DNA of 64,000 bases from Coptis chinensis. Its lineage: Eukaryota; Streptophyta; Magnoliopsida; Ranunculales; Ranunculaceae. The stretch lies in assembly GCA_015680905.1 (NCBI GenBank), contig CM027385.1, positions 24,496,501 to 24,560,500 of the forward strand, written 5' to 3'. This document shows, piece by piece, positions 23,614-37,432 of the stretch. Each line of letters opens with the position of its first letter. Within the stretch, counting starts at the first letter, position 1. The notes beneath the pieces were generated by a model. That model was not told the DNA's origin and did not search any database. It worked only from the letters and a program-made list of their open reading frames with translations. A program made the translations under genes and the position numbers.

Positions 23614-25965
23614 ATGGGAAAATCAGGAGGTAAGAAAAAGAAGACTAGTGCTGGAGCAGCGAATCCAAACCCATCATCATCATCATCAGGTAACACCTCA
23701 AAATCTGTTATTATACAGAACGGAGTTAATGTTGAAACAACGGACGTAATAATGAAAAGAGCTCATGAATTGAAAGAAGAAGGAAACAAGCGTTTCCAAT
23801 CCAAAGACTATTCAACAGCACTACAACATTACGAAAATGCCCTTCGTTTAACACCCAAAACCCACCCAGACCGCGCCGTCTTTCATAGTAACCGTGCTGC
23901 TTGTTTAATGCAAATGAAGCCTGTTGATTATGAAACTGTTGTTTCTGAATGCACTTTTGCTTTACAAGTTCAGCCACTTTTTTCGCGGGCTTTAGTCCGT
24001 CGTGCTAGAGCTTATGAGGGTTTGGGTAAACTTGATATGGCAATGCATGATGTTTTGGCGGTCTTGGGGTTTGAACCGAATAATAGGGACGCGTTGGAGA
24101 TTGTTGCTAGGTTGAGGGGGACCACGAGGAATGAGCAGGATCTTCAGAGTCGTCCTTCTCCAGCTGCACTTGGTGCTTCCGCGGTTAGAGGTGCACCTAT
24201 TGCTGGACTTGGTCCTGTTTTGCCTGCTAGGCCAGTGGCCAAGAAGGCGGTTTTGAATGTAGGAGGGAATGTGACTTCACCTAGTAATAAGGTGGCTGAG
24301 AAGAATCCACAACTTCGTGGTAGTTTTGAAGATGGGTCTGAGGTGAAGTCGCAGCAGCAGGCGACGAAAACAGCTTTGAAGCTTTCAAAGGATTCTTCTA
24401 CGGCAACTCCTGTAACTACTACATTGAATAAGAATAACCTCAAGGACGAGTTTTCTTCTGTATTGAAGAAGATTAATGTGCAGGCTTCAAACCCTATGGT
24501 TACTCAATGGAGGCCATTAAAGCTTGTTTATGATCATGACATTAGGCTTGCTCAGATGCCTGTGAATTGTAGTTTTAGAGTATTGAGGGAGACGGTGAGT
24601 ACTCGTTTCCCGTCTTCGAAATCAGTTTTGGTTAAGTATAAGGACAATGATGGTGATCTGGTCACCATAACTTCAACTGGGGAGCTTAGATTGGCAGAAT
24701 TATGTGTGGACAGTTTGATATCAAAGGAGCAGGGTAAGGAGAAAAATGAGACGTTTGGTATGTTGAGATTGCATATTGTTGAGGTGAGTCCTGACCAAGA
24801 GCCACCGTTGATAGAAGAAGAGGAGGAGAGGCCAGTGGAGGACGAGGGTGTGAAAACTGATGAGAGTGGGTCTCGTTCTTCTCCTAAGAGTTCTATATCA
24901 GAAACTATGGATACAGAGATTCATAAAGCAGAGGAAGAAGCTCCCAAGGAAAAGGCTGGAGATGATAATGAAAGCAAGGAAGTGGAGATGGATGACTGGT
25001 TGTTTGAATTTGCTCAGCTGTTCCGGACCCACGTAGGGATTGATCCTGATGCTCATATTGATCTGCATGAGCTTGGGATGGAGCTCTGTTCTGAGGCTCT
25101 TGAAGAGACAGTCACGAGTGAAGAGGCTCAAAGCCTATTCGACATGGCTGCTTCAAAGTTCCAGGAGGTTGCTGCCTTGGCTTTTTTTAACTGGGGAAAT
25201 GTTCACATGTGTGCGGCTAGGAAGCGTATCCCATTAGATGACAACGCGTCAAAGGAGGTGATGACCGCGCAGCTTCAGCTGGCTTATGATTGGGTTAAGG
25301 AGAAGTATGCCCTTGCGGGGGAGAAGTATGAGGAAGCACTCAAAATCAAGCCAGATTTTTATGAAGGGTTGCTTGCATTGGGGCAGCAGCATTTTGAGAC
25401 CGCAAAGCTACAATGGTCATTTACTTTGGCAAATAAGGTTGATCTGGAAACTTGGGATCCGACAGAAACCATTAAGCTATTTAATGATGCTGAAGAAAAG
25501 ATGAAGGCCGCTACTGCAATGTGGGAGAAACTGGAGGAACAGAGAATTAATGAACTCAAAGACCCAAGTTCCAGCAAGAAGGATGACTTGTTAAAACGAA
25601 GAAAGAAGCAGGGAACAGATGCAGATGGTGGTCTGTCTGGAGGTGGTCAGGCCACTGTTTCCCCTGATGAAGCGGCAGAGCAAGCAGCTGTCATGAGATC
25701 TCAGATACATCTCTTTTGGGGTAATATGCTCTTTGAAAGGTCCCAAGTTGAATTCAAACTTGGTTTAGATGGTTGGAAGAAGAATCTGGATGCTGCTGTG
25801 GAAAGGTTTAAACTTGCTGGAGCTTCTGAAGCAGACATTTCTGTTGTTCTGAAGAATCATTCTTCCAATGCGGAAGGACTGGTGGGTGAAGATAAGGTTA
25901 TAAACACTGATGTTCCAGCAGAAGCAAATGGAAAGGATGAAGGTAGTCATGCTTTGGAGACGTGA
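23614..25965 (+). CDS. CLMP1: CLMP1/PHOX-type TPR and PB1 domain protein
   Basis: A single uninterrupted exon encodes 783 residues. The N-terminus MGKSGGKKKK precedes a TPR block at about 49-168 (HELKEEGNKRFQSKDYSTAL, then FHSNRAACLMQMKP). LQSRPSPAALGAS follows at about 175. A PB1 domain spans about 300-385, with RPLKLVYDHDIRLAQMPVNC and the acidic KYKDNDGDL. A conserved C-terminal half begins at about 458 (EMDDWLFEFAQLFRTHVGID) and contains more TPR-like helices. Length and order match Arabidopsis CLMP1 (about 750 residues), which is needed for chloroplast separation and positioning; related PHOX proteins bind chaperones or myosin. An in-frame TAA at 23560 with no later ATG supports this start. 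No defect is visible, so the gene is probably functional. It could be another PHOX paralogue, but the N-terminus favours CLMP1. Confidence 0.95.
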   Translation: MGKSGGKKKKTSAGAANPNPSSSSSGNTSKSVIIQNGVNVETTDVIMKRAHELKEEGNKRFQSKDYSTALQHYENALRLTPKTHPDRAVFHSNRAACLMQMKPVDYETVVSECTFALQVQPLFSRALVRRARAYEGLGKLDMAMHDVLAVLGFEPNNRDALEIVARLRGTTRNEQDLQSRPSPAALGASAVRGAPIAGLGPVLPARPVAKKAVLNVGGNVTSPSNKVAEKNPQLRGSFEDGSEVKSQQQATKTALKLSKDSSTATPVTTTLNKNNLKDEFSSVLKKINVQASNPMVTQWRPLKLVYDHDIRLAQMPVNCSFRVLRETVSTRFPSSKSVLVKYKDNDGDLVTITSTGELRLAELCVDSLISKEQGKEKNETFGMLRLHIVEVSPDQEPPLIEEEEERPVEDEGVKTDESGSRSSPKSSISETMDTEIHKAEEEAPKEKAGDDNESKEVEMDDWLFEFAQLFRTHVGIDPDAHIDLHELGMELCSEALEETVTSEEAQSLFDMAASKFQEVAALAFFNWGNVHMCAARKRIPLDDNASKEVMTAQLQLAYDWVKEKYALAGEKYEEALKIKPDFYEGLLALGQQHFETAKLQWSFTLANKVDLETWDPTETIKLFNDAEEKMKAATAMWEKLEEQRINELKDPSSSKKDDLLKRRKKQGTDADGGLSGGGQATVSPDEAAEQAAVMRSQIHLFWGNMLFERSQVEFKLGLDGWKKNLDAAVERFKLAGASEADISVVLKNHSSNAEGLVGEDKVINTDVPAEANGKDEGSHALET

Positions 25966-27110
25966 CGCTGGTTAAGCTGCTTATGGTTTAAAGGAGGTTC
26001 TCCCACATATTGGTCCTTCTTCCAAGTATTCATGACATAGACTGTTGCAAGATAGGCCTTTTTCCCCTGTTCTGGTAAAACTATGCCAGTCCTTGGTTGT
26101 TTGGCCGTGGATTTTTTTTTCTGGAGAAGAGTTGTGAATTTGAAGTGCACAAATCTCTGCTCCCATAATGATTTGATCTCTCTGAGCTCTTCTGGACGGA
26201 ACGGCTTTAGAGGTGAATTTTAATCATTTCTCTTCTTGTGATTTTATTGAGTTCATTTAGTGTCCCTTTGCAATTTAATAATTAAGTTTTTAATTGCCCT
26301 ACTTCATCTTGATTGTACTGCCTAATTTAATGCAAACTTGACCAACTAAAGGTGTGGGATCTCTGCTGTTGGGTAATATACTCATTTTTGGATTCAAATT
26401 ATTTTATGTTATCGATATTTTAGAAATAGTTTCTCATATTATTACGTATGCATGTTCCATAATTACGCAATTGACTGCTTATAGAATAAGCATGATGTTT
26501 TATAGGTAGATGTATATCAGCATATATTGTTTTCCTATGTAACATGGACATGCCATTATGTATCCATGTGTCCGTGTCGGACACATATTGGACACATTTT
26601 GTATGTGATTTACCTCGATATTTGATATTTCACCGTGTCAAACACTTCATATCCGTGTCGGACACGGACACACATGTAACTTAGTTGTTTTCTCAGTTAT
26701 ACTGACCAAAAGGCTCAAACTTGAATTTATTCTCGTTGGAAACTGTGTGCTATGTTGATCTTGACAATATCTATCTATCCAATAAAATATATGTGTATAT
26801 ATATATCATGTTTTGCAGTCACAATTTCTATTATGACGTTTGACATTTCTAATGTATGCTTCTTATCCTTAATCGGTCAATGATAGTGATGCCTGTTTGG
26901 ACGTATGTATCGTTTTTGCTCAACCTGTTAAGTAGTTATAATCCAAAACTTGTATTCCAATTCATATACCTTAGGTTGGATGCCTATATATTATTGTACG
27001 AGGGAGTGTATACCAGTGAACTCGGGTTATAGAAGTAGAATCATAGATGACATCCCTTGCTACTGTAGAAACCTATTCATTTTTTTTTTTTAAATTTAAT
27101 TATTATTATT
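25966..27110. other. 3' flank of CLMP1-like gene
   Basis: This is probably the 3' UTR followed by intergenic DNA. At 26560-26675 there is an inverted arrangement of the words gtgtccgtgtcggacac and gtgtcggacacggacac, a palindromic repeat of MITE type. No gene is seen. Confidence 0.5.
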
Positions 27111-27151
27111 CTTTTTGGAGTGGGGGGTGGGGTGGGGGTGGGGGTAGCCCC
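27111..27151 (+). other. G-rich tract with quadruplex potential
   Basis: Runs of five to six G separated by one or two bases (tggggggtggggtgggggtgggggt) occur here. This composition can fold into a G-quadruplex in single-stranded DNA. No gene boundary coincides with it. Confidence 0.5.
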
Positions 27152-30100
27152 TTTTGTATTCCGCGAAAAATGTGTATCATCTGCAATGTGTTATGTTAAC
27201 AATATTGAGCTTTGGAATCACGTAGTGCAAGCCTTTATGGTGTCAGGTGCATCATTTACTGTTTGGAGAAAGTAAAAGCTTATGATTATTAATGGAGACA
27301 AAAGTTTGGAGAGAAAAGAGAGGATACGGACTTAGTTAGTTTCGGTCTTGTATCACTCAATATTTGTGTAAGAAATTAACAAGGTTTTACATACTAGAAA
27401 CTTACTAAAATTTTTGGGTTATAATAGGAAATAATAGGGTTTTAGTTTGCGGGCCTAGTCCTTAATTCCCCTCAGGAGATGTCCTCATAGAACTCTAACA
27501 GAGAACTTATTAATTGGAAGGCTACCACAGGAATTCAATGAATGGGCGTGAGGATTTGTCTTTTCTTGTGCTATTCTTTAGGGAGCGACCCTTCTCCTTG
27601 ACTGTATTGTCAAAGGAGGGCCAACACATCACTTCCTTTAGGGGCAATTTATATTGAAATATTAAGCATGTTGTCTTACTGAAGCGGTCAAAGGGGACAC
27701 TTGGGGAAACTAGGCCTCTGTCTGACCCCTGATGACATAGCTCTCGTTGGAGAATGTTTGCGTAGACAACAGAAATTAGAAATGTGTTGGTAGCTAAGTA
27801 ATTGGGTTGGGAGCAGTCATTTTGAGGAGTTTGCATCATCTGGGGTTAATGTGTTGTATCCTCTGTACTGGCTGTATCTGTTCGTTTGTTGAGGCTCTCT
27901 CTCACCTTCTTACTCTCCTCTTTATTTTATTTAGCAAATTACAATGGCGTAAAGGGATCCCTACATGTTGTAGATGTCTTAGGTAATTTTCTCTTCTGTA
28001 GTTGTATCGTTTCCATATATCTTCCATTAAATTGTCTTTAAACCTTACTTCTTTCATTAGGTGCAATGGTATTATTAGTCCTTTAATGTGGATGTTCAGT
28101 TTGATTTTGTTTTCATCTTAAGATTTTTTCCTGTAAGAAGTCATGGGATTTGAAATGCTTTACACCATATTTTATAATCACTTGAATTTCGGTTCAAAGT
28201 GCCACAATGGAGGCATTCTATTTCCCGAGTGCATCAGTAAGATTGAGGATAAATCATGCTCATGTTTGTAGTTATTTGACTGTAGTTGTCTAGTGAAGAA
28301 ACTGAGTTTTATTTCAAGGTAGTTGGGTCCCACCAGAGTTTACTGGTGTATTTTCATGAAACTTTGACCTAGAATGTTCGTATTGTACCCGTGTTTTGTC
28401 ATCGTTTAAGAATACACGCTCTTCCAAATCTTAATAGCCCCTATTGTGGTGGTGTAGTGGTGTCTGCTGTTGCGCTTATCCCCTAATATTTGTATCCTCA
28501 CCAAATCTATGAAAACCAAAGTTCTTTCTGATGCTACACTGAAATGGTTGATAGTCACATTGACATTAAGAAAGATAGACATCATAGACGTTGTTAAAAA
28601 CATGTTTCGCATATATTATTCTCTATTTCTAATGGTTAAGACGTTCACTTTACAGGTAGAGAATCTTTGGCCTGTTGAGTTTACTTTTTAACCTAGAAAA
28701 AGAATGAAAAGAAAAAAAATAATTACTCTGCTTGTTTGTAAACAATTATTTCCTTTCTTTCTGTAATATAACCTGATCACATATGCCTAATGAATCTTTT
28801 GGTTGCTAAGTTAAAAGTACTCTAAAGATGATTAAGTTTTGGCAGGAATTCAAGTACTGTATCAGGCGATGATGCAATAAACACGTTCTTCCATATGCCA
28901 CAAACTTTATATATTGTTATCAGGTAACTATTAAGGACAGTGATAGGATTTAGTCATGTGCCTAATCTGCAATATGCAATTTATGAATGTATTTTATATT
29001 GGAGAGGTTAATGATACGCGATCTGAACAAATCGGTGAAATTCAACTGATGAACTAAAAGGTGAGTTGTTTACATAGTATTTTTCACGATGGAGACATGA
29101 TTACTTACTTGTTTATATAGCTTATAGACTTCTTGAGATAATCTCAGATTATAGTTTTCAATGTTCAAATTTTCGATGATTGTTCAAGTCCTGTATCATC
29201 AAATTATCTACATGTGTGACAACAAAAAGGATTTTATAGTGGTAAAACCCTAGAGGCATGCACACTTATTTTTTTGGTCCTGAAAGCTACCTAGGATCTG
29301 TGTAGTGTGGATACTCCATATGGAAAATTTCCATGTAAGCACCCTTTAGTAACCTATATTCTACACATGAGAACATACTTCAGTTGGGTAGGAGGGTCAG
29401 GTTTATTTGAATGGGATAGTCCGATAGGCATGTCCTTGTTATTTTTATACAGCTTAGACGTTGTTCAGGTCCTTTACAAATCAACTATTCGAGTGTTAGG
29501 ACTCAGGTGTGCAGCACACAATTATTTTATCAATGTTTATCCCTTTTTCCCCATGTTTATTTTTACATGAAAGGAGATTAGCCAAGGTGTAAGTGTGAGT
29601 TACAGATGCTAGGGCTTTCATTTTCTTTTAATGGTATATATATAGTTTGTAGTAACGGATGGGAGAGTCAGTGCAGTTACTAGTTACAATTGGTTCCAAG
29701 CATCAGTTTGGTACATTTATGTTTGCTCTATAGTTTTAGAGTTCTAGTGCATAGGAATTGATGCTCACCGCCAAAACATGGGACTCTAGATGTAGACTTA
29801 CGTTATTTTTTGAAAAAACTATAGAAGAAAAATATGTAGAGGAAATATCTTGGTCAAATGTCGGTTCACATGAATGTACCTATGTTCTGTTTGTCATTGA
29901 GGTGGGGAGATTGAGGCAGATATTACCCATCAAATCTGGGATTGGTTACTGAATCAGATGGTTGTTTTGGCATTCCCAAGTGCTCATTATATGTATGGCT
30001 AAGTGAAAGCGAGTTTTATCAATTGATAATAGGCCTAATGATGCGCATCAAGAAGAATGCTGCAGAACTGAGATTTATGTTCACAGTATGGGTGTACAGA

Positions 30101-31892
30101 TGAGTAGTGTGGGTGGGGGGGGGGGGCGGCCAAGAGAAGATAGGGATATTTTATGCATGCCCCAATCAGCCGGAAGAGTCTCATCTTTTGTATGCTACCT
30201 AGGTTTACAACTGTTTTATATGTACAAAGTCTAAATGGAGAATTTTAATGTCGTTGAAAAATTCAGAGGATGAGTTCATTCCATCGAATGCCTATATATG
30301 TCATTATGTCGAACTTCAGTGATCTCAAATATGTATGGAGGAGCTAGTTGGGATAACATGTCATTGGTTGGATGGTCTGTAGTAGGTGATTTGAACTTTA
30401 CAAAATCGATAGCCTAGAAGAAACAGGAGGGCATTTTATTCATAGAAATATATTAAAATACTGATAATAGTGTAGAAACATCAATGATCCATAACCTCTT
30501 TTGAAAATGTTCTACTTGATTTTCATCTTTCTTTCCAGGGTTGAAGTTGCTACCTAGGTTTATGGCTAATTTTGAAGAAATCAGAGAGATTGTTCAGTAT
30601 GTTAAAATCCTCTAACCAGTCAAATGTCTTTTCAAAATGTCAAACCATCAGTAATCAGCATGTGGTTTGAGCTCCCTCTGTCAATCCATAGGTAGTTTTC
30701 ATGTTGAGTGTATTAAGCGGACCTTGCATATCCTTATATATGTAAGCTATTAGCCATTTAGGATACAGTGCGGCTTAAATGGTACTGGATGTACGTCTGT
30801 GCTTATGTTAGATGACCATAATTTTAAATAAACATACGACAAAGCATTGGAGGTATCCAAAAATGACTATTACTAATTTATTTGCTGATTTCCTTCATTG
30901 TACTGTGCTCAGTTATTAATTAAGGTGGTATGAAATGCAGATCTAGTATTAGAGTATGTGACCCTTCTTCAATATACTCGCATCTTATTGTCAAAAACTG
31001 TTTCTATTGGCTGATAATAATCTTATTTTACTTTTATTTTTTTTTCTTCTTAAATTTTTTGAAAACCCTTTTGCTTCTTAGTGAACAACATATCCTGTAG
31101 TTTCGTTTGGATTCTCCCACTTCAGGGATTGGGGTATAAGCTTGCTAGAAAGGTGATCAGAAATAGTTGTTTTCAGGTTTGGTGTTTTAAATGGGATTCT
31201 CCCATGTGGACTGTTGAAGTTAAGCTTTTCTGCTGTTCTGGGCTTCTGGCTGACAGTTCTTGGAGTGTTAGCATGTGTGGTTCCGTTATCCATGAGAACA
31301 AAAAGGTTGTGTGATTTTGTTTCTTCGTTTTTCTTTTTCTTTTTCATGGAAATGAAAAGATTTTGATTCTTTTCTGCACACAGGTTTGTGCTTGCCAAAG
31401 ATATGTTGTTTTTTATTTCTTCTTGAATGGCTTTATAGATAAGATGCGCTTGTGAATTTGTTTGTGATAGTAATCAAGTTATGTTATTTTCTCTATCGAA
31501 TCTAATTGATTGTCCAATTTTTGTATTATGTCTCAAGTGCATCATCCTCATTTTCTGCGAACAAGAACAATGAAGGGCATGTCAATGTTTCTATGATGAA
31601 CAAAATGCTTAAACATTTCAGATCTGAAACCCTTGACTCCATATATTGTTGGTACATTGCACCAATATACACATAATCAAAGATTTTTCTTTCTTTATAG
31701 TATTATACACATATTTTTTGTTTTTTTTTGGTGGGGGGGGGGGGGGATGGGGAATTTGAATATTGCAGCTAGGTTAGTTGTGTTGGCAGTTTTGGCCGTA
31801 CAATTCAAGGCGCCTTACATCCTGTGTAGCTGGTGTATGATATAGATACCTGACATTTGTATTTTCTGAAAGGAATGGGATGTCAGTTTTTA
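27152..31892. other. Long noncoding stretch between CLMP1-like and oxidase genes
   Basis: I see no recognisable exon, RNA gene or transposon terminus. Homopolymeric G-runs occur at about 30114-30126 and 31731-31747. Short ORFs are scattered and unconvincing. Confidence 0.4.
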
Positions 31893-32121
31893 CATGTTTA
31901 CATATGTAATTGTGATACAGTATGTCCATTTTGTAGTTTCACTTTCAGAAAAGAGATTAAGGCAAACTATTATTTGTTCTGCCTTGCCTCCTCAGTCGTT
32001 GGTGTTTGTTTACATACATAATTGTGATACAATATGTCCATTTGTTAGTTTCACTTTCAGAAAAGAGATGAAGGCAAACTATTATTTGTTTTGCCTTACC
32101 TCCTTAGTAGCTGGTGTTTGC
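31893..32121. repeat. Tandem duplication of ~115 bp with a diverged third copy
   Basis: Two adjacent units share ttgtgatacagtatgtcca (or one mismatch), agtttcactttcagaaaag, ggcaaactattatttgtt and tggtgtttg. A weaker partial relative lies at about 32310-32440. The repeat is noncoding as far as I can see. Confidence 0.65.
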
Positions 32122-33786
32122 TTTGTTTTTTTTTTTTTTTTTGAAGCAGTTAGGGGTTAGGCGGACCCCAACCTGTATTAGAAAACCAGCTTATCCTCTT
32201 TGGTACATCATACCCCTAGCATCCTCCTCCACTATCACATTTAACTCATACGCTAGCGGAGGAATGCTATAAAAGGTGCTTTACATCATACCGCTGGTGT
32301 TTGCTTTAGTTACCTAACATTTGTATTTTCTGAAAGGAATGGGATTTTCAGTTTTTACTTGTTTGCATAAAATGAAATCCAAGATGTACGTTTGTAGTTT
32401 CACTGTCCGAAAAGGGATGAAATGCTCATAGTTAGCCAATTCGGGCCAAAAATGATGTTTCAGAGGGTGATATAAATGTTGAAATAGATTCATTAGAATA
32501 TTGTCTCCACTGTATAAGCCTTTAGCCATTAGCCGGAGCTTGATCAGTGACTGTGTCTTTCCATTTGCCTGTTTGTATCTCCTATGTCCTTGGGCAAGCT
32601 ATATCACCCAGAGAGCAAAATACAAGCCCATGGCATTATACATAATTCCACTCTAAAAATAGTTTCTAACATGGGTACTGTGCAAGTTAATGTATCTGAC
32701 TATCTGGGTATCTAAACCGTGACTGAATTTTTATAAGAAAATCAATCACTGGCAGACTGACTTTCATGTTTTGTGTGTGATTGCAAGCTTACAAGCTATC
32801 TTTCTTCCAATAGTAGGTGAGGGACCTTATATCTTGAAAGTCCCTTCTCATGTTTTGAGGTCTACGATGGTGTTTGCTGACATAGTGGAACTAGGGGTTG
32901 AGGGGTGTGATACTTGTGGTAAGCTACTTTCTGTAAGCTCTTGGTAAGAGCCACCTACTAAGATCTTGGAAGATCGAAGCTACTGTGGACACATAACAGA
33001 GGCGTTACAAGGATTAAGAGACGTTCTGCACTAAGTTTGCAGATGGGGAGACAAGTCAACAAGGAGACAGTCAACAAGTCTTAGGATGTTCTCTACTTGT
33101 ATAGGTGTATATACCTTGTCAGACTACGGTTGATTGAAGTTGAATACAAAAGAAATAATCTGTATGGGTGAAGCTTGCAAATGTACGGAAGGAGTTGCGG
33201 ACTTTGGATGGTATCAGTTTTGTTGGCTTTCTGGGAATCCCATAAAGCACGGATGAAGCAACTGCACCCAAGCAAATACTAACAGCTGACGACTTGCCTG
33301 TGTGTGTTGACATCCCAGTATACTTTTTAATTTCCTAAGTCAGCGAGTTTGAAATTTGGAGAACAGAAGGTCCAAACTGATGTTGAATGCTCATGGACGT
33401 TCTGATAACTAGAGTAGATGTATTACACTTCTATTTCAATTGAAGTAAGTTTGGAAAACTATGAAAGAATTCATGGGCTTCAACAACACAATACTCTAAG
33501 CATATGATGAGTGGAGATCCAAGCTTCTGAGCTGCTAAGGCAATACTATCTGACAATTTCAATTTGATCATATTCTCTTTAGTTTACCTAGTTTACCAGT
33601 TGAAGTTTCTTGAAGCTAAAAAATGATGGAAGTTAAAATGGGAACAATGTAAGCCATGTATGGTGTATAGGCAGAGCACGCTGTGCAGGTCCTGCTCCTC
33701 TATGTATCTATGTAGAGTGTTGATTGTGCAACAGTGTTTTGAAAGAAGACCTCTTATAGTCTTATCTATATATATTAGAAGGATGG
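32122..33786. other. Noncoding stretch with one uncertain ORF
   Basis: A minus-strand ORF (33313-33119, 64 codons) and a plus-strand frame over the same bases both have protein-like composition. I recognise neither. The rest shows nothing identifiable. Confidence 0.3.
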
Positions 33787-34110
33787 AGCCGGTTATATGA
33801 ACTCCACCACCAAAAGTGGATTTATAAAATGAATTGAGATATGATTTTTGGTGAAAATAGTCTTCTCATAATAGAGAATCTTCTTACAAAAAATTAGTCA
33901 AAACTAAAATGTTTAACTTTATTAAAAGTTGTTTTGAAATTTGAAAAATTTGAATTATTGGATAATTTTATAACTTCAAATGTGCTGATTTTTTTTAAAG
34001 ATGATCTATATGATGGAAATAATATCTCTATCAAAAATCAGTTTCTAATTTATTGTTTTTCGTGAAATTTCTTTCGAGTTCATATGAGTGGAATTCATAT
34101 AAAACTGGCT
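33787..34110. mobile_element. MITE-like element with AGCCGGTT termini
   Basis: The left end AGCCGGTTATATGAACTCCAC is complementary, with a few mismatches, to the right end GTGGAATTCATATAAAACTGG plus CT. The 324-bp interior is AT-rich with no ORF. I did not find a clear target duplication, so the superfamily is undetermined. Confidence 0.5.
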
Positions 34111-34295
34111 GGTAGAAATATAGAAAATCTGCTGTTAAATAGGGCTAAACTATAGGCTTCCAACTTTGGGGTCCCTCAATATGGGTTAACAGAAAGAAAG
34201 AAGCGTGACACTGACATTCGTACAGCACACTCAAGCAATCTGGGGAAAGCTAATACAACTGGACAGCATTTGCTATTATGAAGTCTGCAGAGAAA

Positions 34296-34574
34296 CTAAC
34301 AAACAAGATGTTTCATTAGCTTCTTTGATAGGTCCCGCTGTAATGCTGTAATGCTTTTGTCCCTCTCCTCGAATTCGGGATTGGCTTGGTTAGAGATGAT
34401 CGATGCAAGTAATGTAACATATATACTTACTGTAAAAGCCAAGATTCGAGTCACAAAATGACATCCTATTAGTAGGCTAGCCAAGATTGTAAAAGAAAAA
34501 GAGAAATTATTGAGTGATGCACTGTTTCTTGAATTTTGAGCAAGTTTTCCTTTGGATTTTTTTTTTGGTAACAA
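34296..34574 (-). CDS. Uncertain 92-codon ORF with a possible membrane segment
   Basis: The product is not recognised. The translation has a hydrophobic stretch at about residues 25-60 (ILASLLIGCHFVTRILAFTV) and a charged C-terminus (SITALQRDLSKKLMKHLVC). It could be the last exon of an unidentified gene, a gene remnant, or chance. No splice partner was identified. It lies just left of a MITE and about 1.3 kb downstream of the oxidase stop codon. Confidence 0.2.
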   Translation of the reverse strand: MLPKKKSKGKLAQNSRNSASLNNFSFSFTILASLLIGCHFVTRILAFTVSIYVTLLASIISNQANPEFEERDKSITALQRDLSKKLMKHLVC

Positions 34575-34630
34575 GTTTTTTTTTTTGTGGATTACACTAC
34601 CAATTAAAGAAGTTTGTGGTCTAATGTTAA

Positions 34631-35131
34631 GAGTATTTTTAGGTGAGATATTATCCTAGTATCAAATACCAAATTTTTAATAATTTGGTGTTTTTTTATT
34701 TTTAAGAGAAATACATATGGATGAAATCACTAAAAAAAACACCAAAATAAACACCAAATCGGCCAAAATTTGGTATTTGTTTTGGTATTGTATCAAATCT
34801 CTCTCGCGATATAATTTTTTAAACACCGTATGAGTTTGGGCTAGAGTGTGGACTTCAATTACGCAATTTTGTGAAAATCGCGTGAGATTTGAAAAAAAAA
34901 AAAGAAAGAATAAAGTTGATGGCATCTCACGATTTTAGGAAAACCACGTAGATTTGAGCTTTTAAGATGGGCTTTAGTAGTGCGGTTTTGAAAAAGTTAC
35001 CTGGGCTATACGTGTGGTTTATTCAAAACCGCGTCATTTGATATCGAATATTTGATGTTTCTCTTGAAGTTGGTATTTTTTTATTGGTTAAATTTTTTTG
35101 TGTTTTTTTTGTTTCTCTCCTAAAGATGCTC
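34631..35131. mobile_element. PIF/Harbinger-like MITE
   Basis: The left end GAGTATTTTTAGGTGAGA and the right end (complement GAGCATCTTTAGGAGAGA) are 18-bp imperfect inverted repeats. They are flanked by TAA on both sides (34628-34630 and 35132-35134). Length is 501 bp with no transposase. The three-base TAA duplication and terminal sequence fit the PIF/Harbinger (Tourist-like) group. Confidence 0.75.
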
Positions 35132-35170
35132 TAAAAACCAATTGCTTCTAATTGCTCACTAGATTGATTA

Positions 35171-35178
<8 letters not shown>

Positions 35179-35212
<34 letters not shown>
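35179..35212. repeat. (TA)n microsatellite
   Basis: An uninterrupted TA dinucleotide run is flanked by A-runs. Confidence 0.9.
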
Positions 35213-35216
<4 letters not shown>

Positions 35217-35860
35217 ATTGCTCACTGACTAGGAAGGCCTGTGCTAAGTTGCTAATGTAAAATGCACTATCATAATTTGTGCAAGGAAAATATGCCGTCA
35301 AATTAAGTTGAAATTGATCTATAATTTGATATAGTTACTGTTTCCCCGGATTAAAATCTTAGTTTCGTGCTGCCACCGTAAAGACTTTCTTCCTATTATT
35401 CTTTTCCTTTTTTCTTTATATTTTTTTGGAGCTCTTCTACAGTGCGCAGAGTGCACCCCAATTAGTGGTACTGCACACCCATACACCTGCGCACCCTAGC
35501 TTTAGCTTTTTTTTTTATTATATTGGCAAAACTCAAAAGTACTCGAGATTTGTCATGCAATTTGGCAGACAGGAGCCAAAATCTAGTAGAATGCATTAAA
35601 AAATTTAAAATAGGCTTTTCGTTGAGCTTTGCCGGTCACCCTATCTATATGAACAAAATTTTAAAACACACAAAACAATCCTTTTTATAACAACGTTAAC
35701 TTTCATTACACTTTCTATAGTCTATGACTCTATGAAATGACAAGAGCATCACAAAAGACTAACCCTTCTTTTACACCGAGGAAAAACAGGAGCTATTTAC
35801 GGTACCACACAAGGTCACACTGGCATATCAAATGCAATTATTGCCTAATTAGGTCTTAAG
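35213..35860. other. Downstream flank of the oxidase gene
   Basis: AT-rich noncoding DNA that includes the expected 3' UTR of the minus-strand gene. No other feature is recognised. Confidence 0.5.
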
Positions 35861-37392
<1,532 letters not shown>

Positions 37393-37425
37393 CTATCTGT
37401 CTATGTGATGTAGTGGTGGTGTGCA

Positions 37426-37432
37426 TTTTATA
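37426..37432 (-). promoter_or_regulatory. Probable TATA box of the ACO gene
   Basis: On the minus strand the sequence reads TATAAAA, about 95 bp upstream of the ATG. That spacing would give a 5' leader of roughly 60-70 bases. It is inferred from position and sequence only. Confidence 0.65.

Noticed and set aside
23726-25950. Several minus-strand and off-frame ORFs under the CLMP1-like gene
   Set aside because: They are shadows of the intact 783-codon frame.
28600-28680. tRNA-like segment near 28630
   Set aside because: The taagacgttcactttacagg stretch does not fold into a cloverleaf with the required A and B box spacing as far as I can judge by eye.
31893-32121. CRISPR-like direct repeats
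   Set aside because: Two long adjacent units with no spacers, in a plant nuclear genome; this is an ordinary tandem duplication.
33119-33313. Small ORF resembling an exon
   Set aside because: Both strands read plausibly over the same bases and neither is recognised; no splice partners or gene context were found.
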